Of a DNA stretch of 64,000 nucleotides, positions 9,043-17,346 are shown piece by piece. Source of the stretch: CAMLOF01 sp041913045. GTDB lineage: Bacteria > Pseudomonadota > Gammaproteobacteria > Burkholderiales > Burkholderiaceae_C. Positions within the stretch are counted from its first letter, which is position 1, and the number at the start of each line of letters is the position of its first letter. Below the pieces are notes generated by a model, which saw only the letters and a list, made by a program, of their open reading frames with translations, did no database searches and had not been told where the DNA came from. The stretch is from the NCBI GenBank assembly GCA_041913045.1, contig JAYSGB010000002.1, forward strand, positions 124,001 through 188,000, given 5' to 3'. A program made the translations under genes and the position numbers.

Positions 9043-11148
9043 ATGGAACGAGTTGTGATTAGAGCAAATGCACTTGGCGAGCACACAGCCGAAAACGACA
9101 CAAAGAACTTAGATCAGAGTTTCATAGAAACAACTGAGTACAGGAGTGTCTTGGAAACAAAAGATCGGTGCGTGATTGTTGGTCGTCGCGGCACTGGAAA
9201 GAGTGCAATGTTCTAGAAACTAAACAAGTACTGGAGCCAGCAGAAGGCATCACACGTTATCCAAATTGCCCCCGAAGATTACCAGACAATCGGTTTTAGA
9301 GGGCTATTCAGTCAATTCAACGGAAAGTACTCACACGTAAGAGCTGCCGCACGAATAATCTGGAAATATAGCTTAATCATGGAGATGCTAGCCCATCTCT
9401 CAAAAAACTATAAAACCAGGCAATCCATCGAAGAATACAGAGCCGCCTCCGATCACATTAAGCGCTGGATTCAAGATTCTTCAGGAATGCTCTCTCATGC
9501 CATTTCAAGAATATCACCCCTTCTGAAGAAGGGGGTCACTGCAGAGGTTTTAATTGGAACACTACCACAACAACTTGATCTACATCAGATAGAAGCAGAT
9601 TTCTCGAAACTTCTTGAAACATCCCGCCTAAACTTTTATCTACTAATCGACCGATTAGATGAAGGTTTTGAAAATGATGAGGTAGGCGCAGCAATCGTAT
9701 CGGGAGCAACCACTGCAATCTCAGAAATCAATAAAAAATACACAACCATTCGTCCTGTACTTTTTCTACGTGATAATGTAAACCGATCAATTTCGCATTT
9801 CGACCCTGACTATACCAGAAACATTGAAGGCGAGATACTGAGAATACATTGGGATCAATTTCAGTTACTCAACCTTGTCTCAAGACGTCTAGACAAAGCC
9901 TTTTCGCTAAACATCCAGAATGATCAGAAAGTCTGGGACAGGTGTACTGCGGACGAGGGCACAAACAGAGAGCTAAAAGGAAAGGAAGGCTTCAGAAAAT
10001 GCCTTCAATTCACACTCTATCGCCCTCGAGATCTACTCTCTTTGCTAAATCAGGCCTTTTACCAAGCAGGTCGCGAAGATCGCTCCGTAATAGTCCTAAA
10101 AGACATTGAATTAACCGCAAAGAATATATCAGAAACGCGATTAGAGGACCTTCAAAAGGAGTACTCGTCAATCTTTCCATCTATTGGAAAGGCGATACGT
10201 ACGTTTGCAAATGGGTCACCGGAACTATCAACTCAGCAAGCGCTTGAAAAACTAGACGCACTGGCCATCGACAAGGTTTGGCAAGATGACCTTGAGGGAA
10301 AACAAGACTTTCTTATCTTGCGCGGAGAGGGTTTGCTTAGATCACTTTACAGCGTTGGATTCTTGGGTTTGCACGATTCAACATCAAACACATTTGCATT
10401 TTGTCATGATGGAAGAAAGCCCGACAAGGAGTTCTCACCGCGCGACCGCATTTTGATACACCCGTGCTACTGGATCAGCCTCAATGTCAGCAAGAGCGCC
10501 TTTACCGAGGACGAGGCAGAGCAGATCAACGATGAATATGAAATTAAAGTAACATCCCAGACCCCTGAAATCCGCGCAGCACGTATCGGCACCATAATCA
10601 GTAACCTTGGTGCAATCCCTGAAGGCCGAGATAATGCCGAAGACTTTGAGCTATGGGTGGAAAACGCGGTGCAAACCGTATTCGCAGGGCACCTCGACAA
10701 CGTCGAACGAAAGGCAAATGGAGCCAGCACACAACGGCGCGATCTTGTTGCCCTCAATCTCTGTCGGACGCCTGCCTTTCAGCGCATTCATTCTGACTAT
10801 GGATGCCGCCAGGTAATTTTTGAAGTCAAAAACTATCAAGAAATAGGCAGGGACGAATACAGACAAATGTCGACATATCTGCACAGTAACTATGGCCGCT
10901 TAGGATTCATTATTACGAGGGATCAGGATGAAAACCTGCACGCAGGCAAGGAACTCGACTGGGTCAGAGAAATCTACAATACACAATCGAAGTTAATAAT
11001 CCGAATTACAGCAAAATTCCTACAAAAGCTACTAGGGAAATTGCGGAATCCTGAAAAGCATGATGCCGTGGATAAAGCACTCAACTCAATCATCGATCAG
11101 TACGAGCGACGTTACTTAGGAACTCAAACAACTGCGAAGCGACACTAG
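9043..11148 (+). pseudogene. P-loop ATPase with C-terminal PD-(D/E)xK nuclease-like domain, interrupted by an in-frame TAG
   Basis: One reading frame runs from the ATG at 9043 (good AGGGAG upstream) to 11148 and is broken only by TAG at 9214-9216, codon 58. Before it lies the Walker A motif GRRGTGKS (residues 47-54). After it the same frame continues without a gap; a restart at the ATG at 9379 would give 589 residues. Walker B is 'LLIDRLDEG' near residues 200-208, a pattern of Sll1717-type P-loop ATPases. The C-terminus has Glu540, Asp567 and E594-V-K596 ('FEVKNY') arranged as in a PD-(D/E)xK nuclease. The gene is strikingly AT-rich beside its neighbours, a sign of horizontal transfer. It could be a recent pseudogene, an amber-suppressed gene or a sequencing error. 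A defence role is inference. Confidence 0.7.
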
Positions 11149-11204
11149 AAATCCAGCCGCAGGGGGTCGGAGTCGGTGGATCGGGGTCAAGTCTTGCCTT
11201 AGGC

Positions 11205-13031
11205 CTATAAACGCGCAGCAAACTTCCCGCCCCCGCTCGCCCCAAGCACCAACCGCAGCGTCGCCCGCGTAGCCCCCACATAGAACAGCCGCGCTTCCTC
11301 GCGCTCGTCCTCGCCCGGCGTGGGCATGTGCCCCACCCCCACCAGCGCCACCACGGGGAATTCCAGCCCCTTGCTCACGTGCATGGTCATCACCTTGATG
11401 GAGTCGGCACCGGGGTCAAACTGCCCTGTGCCTTTGCGCACTTGGTGCGGCAACCGGCGCTGGCGTAGCGCGGCTGCGCAGATGTCCATCTCGCTCCAGT
11501 GGCGGCAGATGATGGCCATGTCGCCCCAGGCGTGCCCTTCCTGGTGGGCGGCGTTCAGCAGTTGGGCCACCTCGGCGGCTTCTTCGCGCAGGGTGGGCAG
11601 GCGGATGATGAGCGGCTCTTCCCCATCGCGCCCGCAGCTCACGGGTTTGAGCAAGGGCACGCCGTCGTCGTCTTTGTCTTCGGCGGTCAGCAAATCAGCC
11701 GCCATCAGGCTGGCGGTTTGCAGTATCTGCCGGGTGTTGCGGTAGTTGATCTTGAGGATGGTGGTGCGCCCCTGCGCCTGTATGCCCACGCTCTTGAAGC
11801 TGAACTGCCGGGTGCGGCTGCGTTCGTAGATGCTTTGCGCGTCGTCGTACAGCACCAGCAGGCTGTTGGTGGCGGGGTCCACCATCTGCACCACCAGCTT
11901 CAGCCATTCGGGCGCAAAGTCGTGCCCTTCGTCTATCAGCACGGCCTGGTACTGGCCGCTGGGTATCTGGCGCCGCTCCACGCCGCGTATCACCCTTTGC
12001 ACCATGTCGGCCATCTTGTCGGCAACGGGCTGGTTGCTGGCGGGCATTTCTTGCCCGTAGGCCTTCAACTGCGCGTAGCACCATTTGTGGAAGTGCACTG
12101 CGTGCACACGGTCGGCAATGCCCTTGGCGGCCATGGCGCGGGCCAGTTGCTTGGCCAGCGGTTCGTTGTAGCAAAGGATGAGGATGGGTTTGCTCGCCGC
12201 CGTTTGTGCCTTGGCCAGGTGTTCGGCGCGGTAGCCCAGCAGCATGGTTTTGCCCGAACCCGCCACGCCGTGGATGACGCGGTGCCCCTCGCCCAAGCTG
12301 CGGGCCAGTTGCTCTTGCTGGATGTCCATCACCCGCATGATGCTGGGCAGTTCGGCGCTTTCATCGAAATTTTGGTCGGCGTCGTTGAACAGGCTGTCTT
12401 GCGCGGACACGCGCACCTGGGGGAACATGATCCAGCGCACGCGGTCCAGCTGCGGCAGCGACATGACACCGCGCATGGCGTAGGGGAACATGTTCCACAG
12501 GTGGGTCTGCAGGTCTTCGGGGTCCACCTGCTCCAGCATTTCGTCTTGGCAGATGACGCGCTGCGGCTCGATGGCGTGGTGCAGTTCGGCCTTGTCGAAC
12601 TGGGCACGGGTGATGTTGGGCAACACCACACCGTAGCTCCACGGAAAGGCCAGTTTGCCCTGGTGGGGGCCGCCGGGTTGCACCAGTTGCGGGTCGCGCT
12701 CCAGCTCGTGCACCACCTGGTGGGCGTATTGCCGGGCCTGTTCCAGCGGGTTGGGTATGGTTTTGGGGCCGGCGTCGCCGTGGATGACCCAGGTTTGCCG
12801 GTCGGCCTGGATGAGTGTGCTCAGGCGAAAGTCTTTCACCTCCAGCACCAGAATGCCGCGCCGGGGGTGGATGATCACAAAGTCCGGGTGGGCGCTGCGC
12901 GGGCCTATGGGCACGTCGTACCAGAGCAGGTAGTCATCGTCGAGCTTTTGCTCTAACCGCTCGGCCACGCGACGCTCGCCGCCCGTCATGCGCGACACGC
13001 AACTGCCCAGTGCGGGTATCAGTGTGGCCAT
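11205..13031 (-). CDS. NERD-domain nuclease fused to UvrD-type helicase
   Basis: A 608-residue protein. Residues about 15-130 form a NERD domain: conserved Glu in 'GGERRVAERL', then Asp50 and E64-V-K66, the PD-(D/E)xK-like core. Residues about 235-605 carry a full superfamily 1 helicase: Walker A GVAGSGKT (255-262), Walker B 'VLIDEGHDF' (364-372), 'LYDDAQSIY', 'KINYRNT', 'TMHVSKGLEF' and 'ARLFYVGATRA'. The frame is open further upstream, but the ATG at 13031 gives a compact N-terminus. Base composition matches the host, unlike the adjacent ATPase gene. It converges with that gene, 56 bases apart. A role in DNA repair or phage defence is plausible, but the substrate is unknown. Confidence 0.88.
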   Translation of the reverse strand: MATLIPALGSCVSRMTGGERRVAERLEQKLDDDYLLWYDVPIGPRSAHPDFVIIHPRRGILVLEVKDFRLSTLIQADRQTWVIHGDAGPKTIPNPLEQARQYAHQVVHELERDPQLVQPGGPHQGKLAFPWSYGVVLPNITRAQFDKAELHHAIEPQRVICQDEMLEQVDPEDLQTHLWNMFPYAMRGVMSLPQLDRVRWIMFPQVRVSAQDSLFNDADQNFDESAELPSIMRVMDIQQEQLARSLGEGHRVIHGVAGSGKTMLLGYRAEHLAKAQTAASKPILILCYNEPLAKQLARAMAAKGIADRVHAVHFHKWCYAQLKAYGQEMPASNQPVADKMADMVQRVIRGVERRQIPSGQYQAVLIDEGHDFAPEWLKLVVQMVDPATNSLLVLYDDAQSIYERSRTRQFSFKSVGIQAQGRTTILKINYRNTRQILQTASLMAADLLTAEDKDDDGVPLLKPVSCGRDGEEPLIIRLPTLREEAAEVAQLLNAAHQEGHAWGDMAIICRHWSEMDICAAALRQRRLPHQVRKGTGQFDPGADSIKVMTMHVSKGLEFPVVALVGVGHMPTPGEDEREEARLFYVGATRATLRLVLGASGGGKFAARL

Positions 13032-13094
13032 CCCTCTGCTTGGTATTGTTGGTTTAGCAGATTTTGCATCATTTTGGGGGTGGGGCTCAATACA

Positions 13095-13128
13095 ACCCGG
13101 AATGGGTACCATCAAACCCATTACGGGT
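13095..13128. promoter_or_regulatory. Two tandem ACCC-N5-GGGT dyads, probable operators
   Basis: ACCCGGAATGGGT at 13095-13107 and ACCCATTACGGGT at 13116-13128 are each a palindrome of the form ACCC-N5-GGGT. Together they also make a 13-base inverted repeat with one mismatch. Their centres are 21 bases apart, two helical turns, as expected for two dimers on one face of the DNA. On the reverse strand they cover the spacer of a possible helicase promoter, TTGATG (13110-13115) with N17 and TATTGA (13087-13092). Confidence 0.55.
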
Positions 13129-13161
13129 ATGAACGCTGAAAGCTGGTTACCCCTCCAATAT

Positions 13162-13213
13162 TTTGTTTCTCATGATTGACAAATCATCAGATTTGCATAG
13201 TATGAGAAACAAA
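13162..13213 (+). promoter_or_regulatory. Promoter with flanking 12-base perfect inverted repeat
   Basis: TTTGTTTCTCAT at 13162-13173 and ATGAGAAACAAA at 13202-13213 are perfect inverted repeats. Between and over them lie a perfect -35 TTGACA (13176-13181), a 16-base spacer and a -10 TAGTAT (13198-13203). The right arm overlaps the -10 and reaches the first base of the start codon of the XRE gene. This is the expected layout for autorepression by the encoded helix-turn-helix protein. Transcription would begin near 13210, leaving almost no leader. Confidence 0.65.
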
Positions 13214-13698
13214 TGTCTGCCACCACACCGCCAACCACCGAACCAGCCACCCAGCAGTTGCAAGCCCTGGGCGCACTCATTCGGGCGGAGCGCAAAGCCT
13301 TGCGCGTGAGCAGCACCGCCACCTCCGAGGCGGCTGGTGTCTCGCGGGTCACGCTGCACCGCATTGAAAAGGGCGAGGCGTCGGTGGCGGCGGGGGCCTG
13401 GGCCAACGTGCTGGCCGCCCTGGGTTTGAAGGTGACCGCGCTTCCTGCCAAAACAGCCGACGGGGCAGCGCACAACCCGCCTGCTGGGGAATGGATTCCG
13501 TTGCACATCCGCCTGAACGACTACCCCCAGTTGAAGGCACTGGCATGGCAGGTGCACGGCACGGACACGCTCACCCCCGCCGAGGCGCTGGACATTTACG
13601 AACGCAACGCACGCCACCTGGAGGTAGATGCCATGCCCGCCCACGAACAGGCACTGCTGGCGGCACTGCGCACGGCATTCACCAAGCACCATGTTTGA
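13213..13698 (+). CDS. XRE-family helix-turn-helix protein, probable antitoxin/autorepressor
   Basis: A 161-residue protein with an XRE-type helix-turn-helix near residues 30-62 ('TSEAAGVSRVTLHRIEKG'), followed by a C-terminal region of about 90 residues with no recognised motif. No second Met lies near the N-terminus, so the ATG at 13213, inside the operator arm, is the only good start. It overlaps the next gene by eight bases. Order, overlap and family resemble AbiEi/AbiEii-like modules, where the DNA-binding protein neutralises or represses the nucleotidyltransferase. The antitoxin role is inferred from context. Confidence 0.85.
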   Translation: MSATTPPTTEPATQQLQALGALIRAERKALRVSSTATSEAAGVSRVTLHRIEKGEASVAAGAWANVLAALGLKVTALPAKTADGAAHNPPAGEWIPLHIRLNDYPQLKALAWQVHGTDTLTPAEALDIYERNARHLEVDAMPAHEQALLAALRTAFTKHHV

Positions 13699-14404
13699 GC
13701 GCCCTCACCATCAACGCATTGCGCACGTGCTGGCGTCGCTGGACGGCCCCTTGCTGCGCGAGCACGGCTGCCTGTTTGGCGGGGGTACGTGCATTGCGCT
13801 GCGCTATGGCGAATACCGAGAGTCGGTGGACATGGACTTTCTGGTCTCTGACGCGGCGGGCTACCGGGAACTGCGCCAGCAGCTCACGGGCACCAATGGC
13901 ATCAACGCCATTACCCGCCAGGGCGCGATGCCGCTGGTGGCCCTGCGTGAAGTACGCGCCGACCAGTACGGCATACGCACCCAGGTGCAGATGGACGGCC
14001 AGGCGATCAAGTTTGAGATCGTGCGGGAAGCCCGCATAGAGCTGGAAGCGCCCGGGCCACAGGATGTGTTGTGCGGGGTGAACACCCTTACACCGCTCGA
14101 CCTGGCAGCATCAAAGCTGCTGGCCAACTCGGACCGACAGGCAGACGACGGTGTGTTCAGCCGGGACGTGATCGACCTGGCGATGATGAACCTGCGCCTG
14201 CCTGCCTTGCGCGCGGCGCTGGCCAAGGCGGAAGCAGCCTATGGTTCTGCCGTGGAGCGCGACCTGGCCAAAGCCATTGACAGGATGCAGAACCGCCCAG
14301 GCTGGCTGGAGCGTTGCATGCAAGCCATGGCCATGGAGATGCCCAAGGCCCTGCTCTGGCAAAAGATACGCGCCTTGCGGCGCGCAGTACCGTCCGCTGC
14401 TTGA
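13691..14404 (+). CDS. AbiEii-type nucleotidyltransferase, probable toxin
   Basis: A 237-residue member of the AbiEii/AbiGii nucleotidyltransferase-like group. The nucleotide-binding loop 'FGGGTCIAL' (residues 29-37) is followed by D47-x-D49, the metal-binding pair of the polymerase-beta fold. A region with 'TPLDLAASKLLAN' and 'RDVIDLAMM', common to these proteins, follows. The ATG at 13691 overlaps the stop of the XRE gene by eight bases, so translation should be coupled. Members of this fold can inactivate tRNA by adding nucleotides; this activity is not demonstrated here. The gene is intact. Confidence 0.85.
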   Translation: MFERPHHQRIAHVLASLDGPLLREHGCLFGGGTCIALRYGEYRESVDMDFLVSDAAGYRELRQQLTGTNGINAITRQGAMPLVALREVRADQYGIRTQVQMDGQAIKFEIVREARIELEAPGPQDVLCGVNTLTPLDLAASKLLANSDRQADDGVFSRDVIDLAMMNLRLPALRAALAKAEAAYGSAVERDLAKAIDRMQNRPGWLERCMQAMAMEMPKALLWQKIRALRRAVPSAA

Positions 14405-14451
14405 AGGGCGATTTGCGCTTCAAGTGGGTGTTCCACACCATCCCACCGGAC

Positions 14452-15627
14452 TCACTTGCCGCACTGGTCACGGGCCTTTGCCACCGCACCCGTCTTTTGA
14501 ACGATTTGCACACCTTCTGCCGGGATGGACAGGCGAATGGGCGCAGCCACTGCTGGGTTGGACTCGTCTTGCTTCAGCGGACTCAACTCCACCCACCAGC
14601 GTGCCCCAAGGTTAGACAGCACCTGAGCACGCACGCTGCCCCAGCCGCCCGGCCCGCCGCATTCGACCAGGTAATTCGCTTCGGCTGGAGCCAAGGCGCT
14701 TCTGAGCAGATCGCATGTGCTGTCAGGCACACGAAGCTCAACCGATTGGGGCAGGCGAATGCGGGCCAAGGTAACAACTTCGGTGGGAAACAAAGCAGAT
14801 CGTCCAAAGACCATCGGCAAAGGAAGCAATACGGTTGGCACCAATATGAGCGCCAATACGCCCATAGCCCAATGGGGGAAATCATCGGGAAGCCACGCAA
14901 CCAATATCGCAAACCCTACCCAGACTCCGAACCATGCCCCCAGATCCAACCAAGACGCGTGTGCGATCGGCACCAACACCACCCAGAGGGTAAGAAACGG
15001 AATTGAGCCAAAAAACCCCACAAGAACAGCAGACGCCAGGCGCCACAGCCGTTCGCCTACGGAGCGGTGATTACGGCGTTCGACAATCCACCATCCGGCA
15101 ATACCAGCCACAAGCAGAATCACCGCTGGAACTGCGAAGTACAAGGCAAAAGGCGAACAGTCTGCCCACAGAAGATATGCAGCCCCTGCGAGCAAGCCAC
15201 CAGCCCCCAGAGCCTGCAACGACAAAAGCACTAGGTTCACCTTGCCAAAAGGCCCTGGCAATCTGTCTTGTGCGGCTGATGCCACCAATCGCGTCTCCAA
15301 GTATGCCCAACGGGGAGCCATCAATGCTAGGACCATCGTTACCACGTACCCCAGCGCGATAAGCCCGATGGCCAGCCCTGCCCCGACGATGGACGTCAGA
15401 TCGGGCGGCAGAAAATCTATCGACCGGAAATAGGTGTAGAGAACCACCACCCCCAAACAGGTACAGATGGCGCCTGCTGCCACCCAGGGGAAGTCGCGAA
15501 GGAAAGCCAGAACGCGGTTGAGCATCTGCAACAGCAGTCGCCTGCCGTTCTTCTCTTCAGGCTTCTCGGTATCAATACTTGCATCGCCTTCTGCCGGCAA
15601 CGCCTCGGCCTGTGTGGGCTCAGTCAT
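14452..15627 (-). CDS. Multi-pass membrane protein of unknown function
   Basis: A 391-residue protein that I do not recognise. A polar N-terminus rich in Glu (residues 1-28) precedes about seven hydrophobic segments between residues 45 and 280. The last 110 or so residues are soluble and contain two Cys (in 'DSTCDLL' and 'VECGGPGG') and a 'GARWWVELSP' stretch. The start has a strong GGAGGAAG upstream. It ends 47 bases from the convergent AbiEii gene and closes the accessory island. No signal peptide or known enzyme motif is visible. Confidence 0.75.
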   Translation of the reverse strand: MTEPTQAEALPAEGDASIDTEKPEEKNGRRLLLQMLNRVLAFLRDFPWVAAGAICTCLGVVVLYTYFRSIDFLPPDLTSIVGAGLAIGLIALGYVVTMVLALMAPRWAYLETRLVASAAQDRLPGPFGKVNLVLLSLQALGAGGLLAGAAYLLWADCSPFALYFAVPAVILLVAGIAGWWIVERRNHRSVGERLWRLASAVLVGFFGSIPFLTLWVVLVPIAHASWLDLGAWFGVWVGFAILVAWLPDDFPHWAMGVLALILVPTVLLPLPMVFGRSALFPTEVVTLARIRLPQSVELRVPDSTCDLLRSALAPAEANYLVECGGPGGWGSVRAQVLSNLGARWWVELSPLKQDESNPAVAAPIRLSIPAEGVQIVQKTGAVAKARDQCGK

Positions 15628-15694
15628 GCTTCCTCCCTATCAACTTTTTGGCATGTTGGCCAAATTCTAGGTTGTGAAGCGCCGACTCACTCCT

Positions 15695-16075
15695 TCACGC
15701 ATGCATCTGCCGCCCGCCGCCAAAGCTCCAGTTCTCCCAGGCGGTTTCGTGCAACACCACCATCACTTGTTCGGTGTCTATGCCCAGTGCCGCCAGGCGG
15801 GCCATCAGGTCGGCCAGCAAGGCGCGCTTCACGCGCACACTGCGCCCTACTGACCAGAGGATTTCGATCAACAGGGCCCCGCTGGTGCGCGGGCGCGCCA
15901 GATCGGGAAAGGTGGGGTCGATGCGGGCGTCCTCAGCCGCCAGGGTGATGACGCGCTGAAAGCGGTCTGCCTGCGGCACGCCACTCTGCACCAGGGCGTC
16001 GTGTATGGCGTCCAGCACCGCGGTTTTGAACGCGGGGGCTTGGGGTTCGCGCAAGGTCAGTGTCACGAGTGGCAT
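15695..16075 (-). CDS. Tautomerase-family protein
   Basis: A 126-residue protein of the 4-oxalocrotonate tautomerase superfamily, in the larger Tautomerase_2-like group. Removal of Met1 would leave Pro1 of 'MPLVTLTLRE' as the catalytic base. A conserved 'RVKRALLADL' helix and 'VVLHETAWENWSFGG' C-terminus follow. The substrate is unknown. It lies 12 bases downstream of a 69-codon gene on the same strand and is divergent from a LysR regulator, which may control the pair. Confidence 0.85.
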   Translation of the reverse strand: MPLVTLTLREPQAPAFKTAVLDAIHDALVQSGVPQADRFQRVITLAAEDARIDPTFPDLARPRTSGALLIEILWSVGRSVRVKRALLADLMARLAALGIDTEQVMVVLHETAWENWSFGGGRQMHA

Positions 16076-16087
16076 GGCTGTGCTCCC

Positions 16088-16297
16088 TCAAGCCACGGCA
16101 CGCCGCGCCAGGCGGGCCTGCAGGCGTTGGTGGCTGCGCGCCGCGCGCTGGGCGGCCGTCAACTGCACCCGCGCCCATGCGGCATCGGCGCCGCGCCAGA
16201 AGTCGTCGAAGGCGTCGCTGCGCTCCTGTTCGGCCCGGCGCCGGGCGGTGGCGTAATCGTGCGGGTCGGGGGCTGCTGTGTCGGGGAATGTACGCAT
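16088..16297 (-). CDS. Small hypothetical protein
   Basis: A 69-residue, Arg- and Ala-rich, probably helical protein ('TARRRAEQERSDAFDDFWRG', then 'AAQRAARSHQRLQARLARR'). It has no signal peptide or membrane segment. The start has AGGAG upstream, and the gene runs into the tautomerase gene with a 12-base gap, which supports it as a real first gene of that operon. I do not recognise the family. Confidence 0.6.
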   Translation of the reverse strand: MRTFPDTAAPDPHDYATARRRAEQERSDAFDDFWRGADAAWARVQLTAAQRAARSHQRLQARLARRAVA

Positions 16298-16379
16298 GGC
16301 CTGCTCCTGGGGTGTGGTTGATGTTTGAACTCTAGAAGCAACACCAACACGCCGAAACAGCTTTGAACGACAATCTGTA

Positions 16380-16394
16380 TTGCACTATTTGCAA
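16380..16394. promoter_or_regulatory. Candidate LysR-regulator box
   Basis: TTGCA-CTATT-TGCAA is a perfect interrupted dyad in the short gap between the divergent tautomerase operon and the LysR gene, 15 bases before the LysR start. Dyads with a T and an A at the outer ends are typical LysR binding sites. Confidence 0.5.
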
Positions 16395-16408
16395 AACAAG
16401 GGGGTGTG

Positions 16409-17338
16409 ATGAATCTGGACTTGGACGATGCAGCACTCTTTCTGCGGGTGGCGGAATTGGGCTCGCTCTCGGCAGCGGCGCGGGAACGCAATGCGCCGGT
16501 GAGCCAGGTGTCGCGGGCCATTGCACGGCTGGAGGCGCGCTGCGGTGTGCGGCTGATGCACCGCACCACGCACGGCCTGAGCCTGACGGACGAAGGCGAC
16601 ACCTTCGCGGCGCATGCCCGCAGGCTGGTGGACACGCGCGACGAACTGGCTGCGGCCATGCGCATCAAGCGCGGCGGCCCGAGCGGCTGGGTACGGCTGG
16701 CGGTAAGCCCGGTGCTGGCTGAAACGATGATTGCACCCAGCCTGCCTTCCCTGCACGAGGCCTACCCCCAACTGCAAATTGACATACTGGCCGACGACCG
16801 CATGCACGACATGGCGCGCGACGGCATAGACATTGCCATACGAACCGGTTGGCCCGTGGGCGACAACCTGATCGCGCGGCGGATTGCCGAGCACGGCCGG
16901 CGCTTGTGCGCAGCCCCAGCCTACCTGCAGCGCTTTGGCACGCCCAAGCACCCAGACGATCTGGCCCAGCACCGGCTCATCACCAGCAGCGCCAGCCCTG
17001 CCCTCAACCGCTGGCCCTGGGCTGCGAGCATGGCCGCCAAACTGGGGCAGGCTGAAGGCAGCGTCTATCTGGCCAAAGGCCACACCCGCAGCGACAACTC
17101 TGCGCTCACCCTGGCATTGGCACTGCAGGGCGCGGGCATTGCCCGCCTGAACGACCTGCTCACCCGCCACCACTTGCAGAGCGGCGAGCTGGTGCCCCTG
17201 CTGGAGGACTGGTTTGACAGCACCCGCATCCCCATTTACGCGGTGATGCTGCCGGAACGCCACCGTTTGCCCAAGTTGAAGGCATGTATAGACCATTGGG
17301 CGCAGTGGGTGTCTGAGGCGGCGCAGCCCGTGTCATGA
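16409..17338 (+). CDS. LysR-family transcriptional regulator
   Basis: A 309-residue regulator with the usual N-terminal winged helix-turn-helix ('LSAAARERNAPVSQVSRAI', about residues 21-40) and a periplasmic-binding-protein-like effector domain from about residue 90 ('GWVRLAVSPVLAE'). The length is standard. A GTG three bases upstream is an alternative start. It is divergent from the tautomerase pair, with a dyad in the shared promoter region, so that pair is its most likely target. Its stop overlaps a possible ATG of the next gene. Confidence 0.9.
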   Translation: MNLDLDDAALFLRVAELGSLSAAARERNAPVSQVSRAIARLEARCGVRLMHRTTHGLSLTDEGDTFAAHARRLVDTRDELAAAMRIKRGGPSGWVRLAVSPVLAETMIAPSLPSLHEAYPQLQIDILADDRMHDMARDGIDIAIRTGWPVGDNLIARRIAEHGRRLCAAPAYLQRFGTPKHPDDLAQHRLITSSASPALNRWPWAASMAAKLGQAEGSVYLAKGHTRSDNSALTLALALQGAGIARLNDLLTRHHLQSGELVPLLEDWFDSTRIPIYAVMLPERHRLPKLKACIDHWAQWVSEAAQPVS

Positions 17339-17346
17339 TCACGGCC

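Noticed and set aside
11499..12956. A 485-codon forward frame opposite the NERD-helicase
   Set aside because: The reverse strand encodes all SF1 helicase motifs; the forward frame has none.
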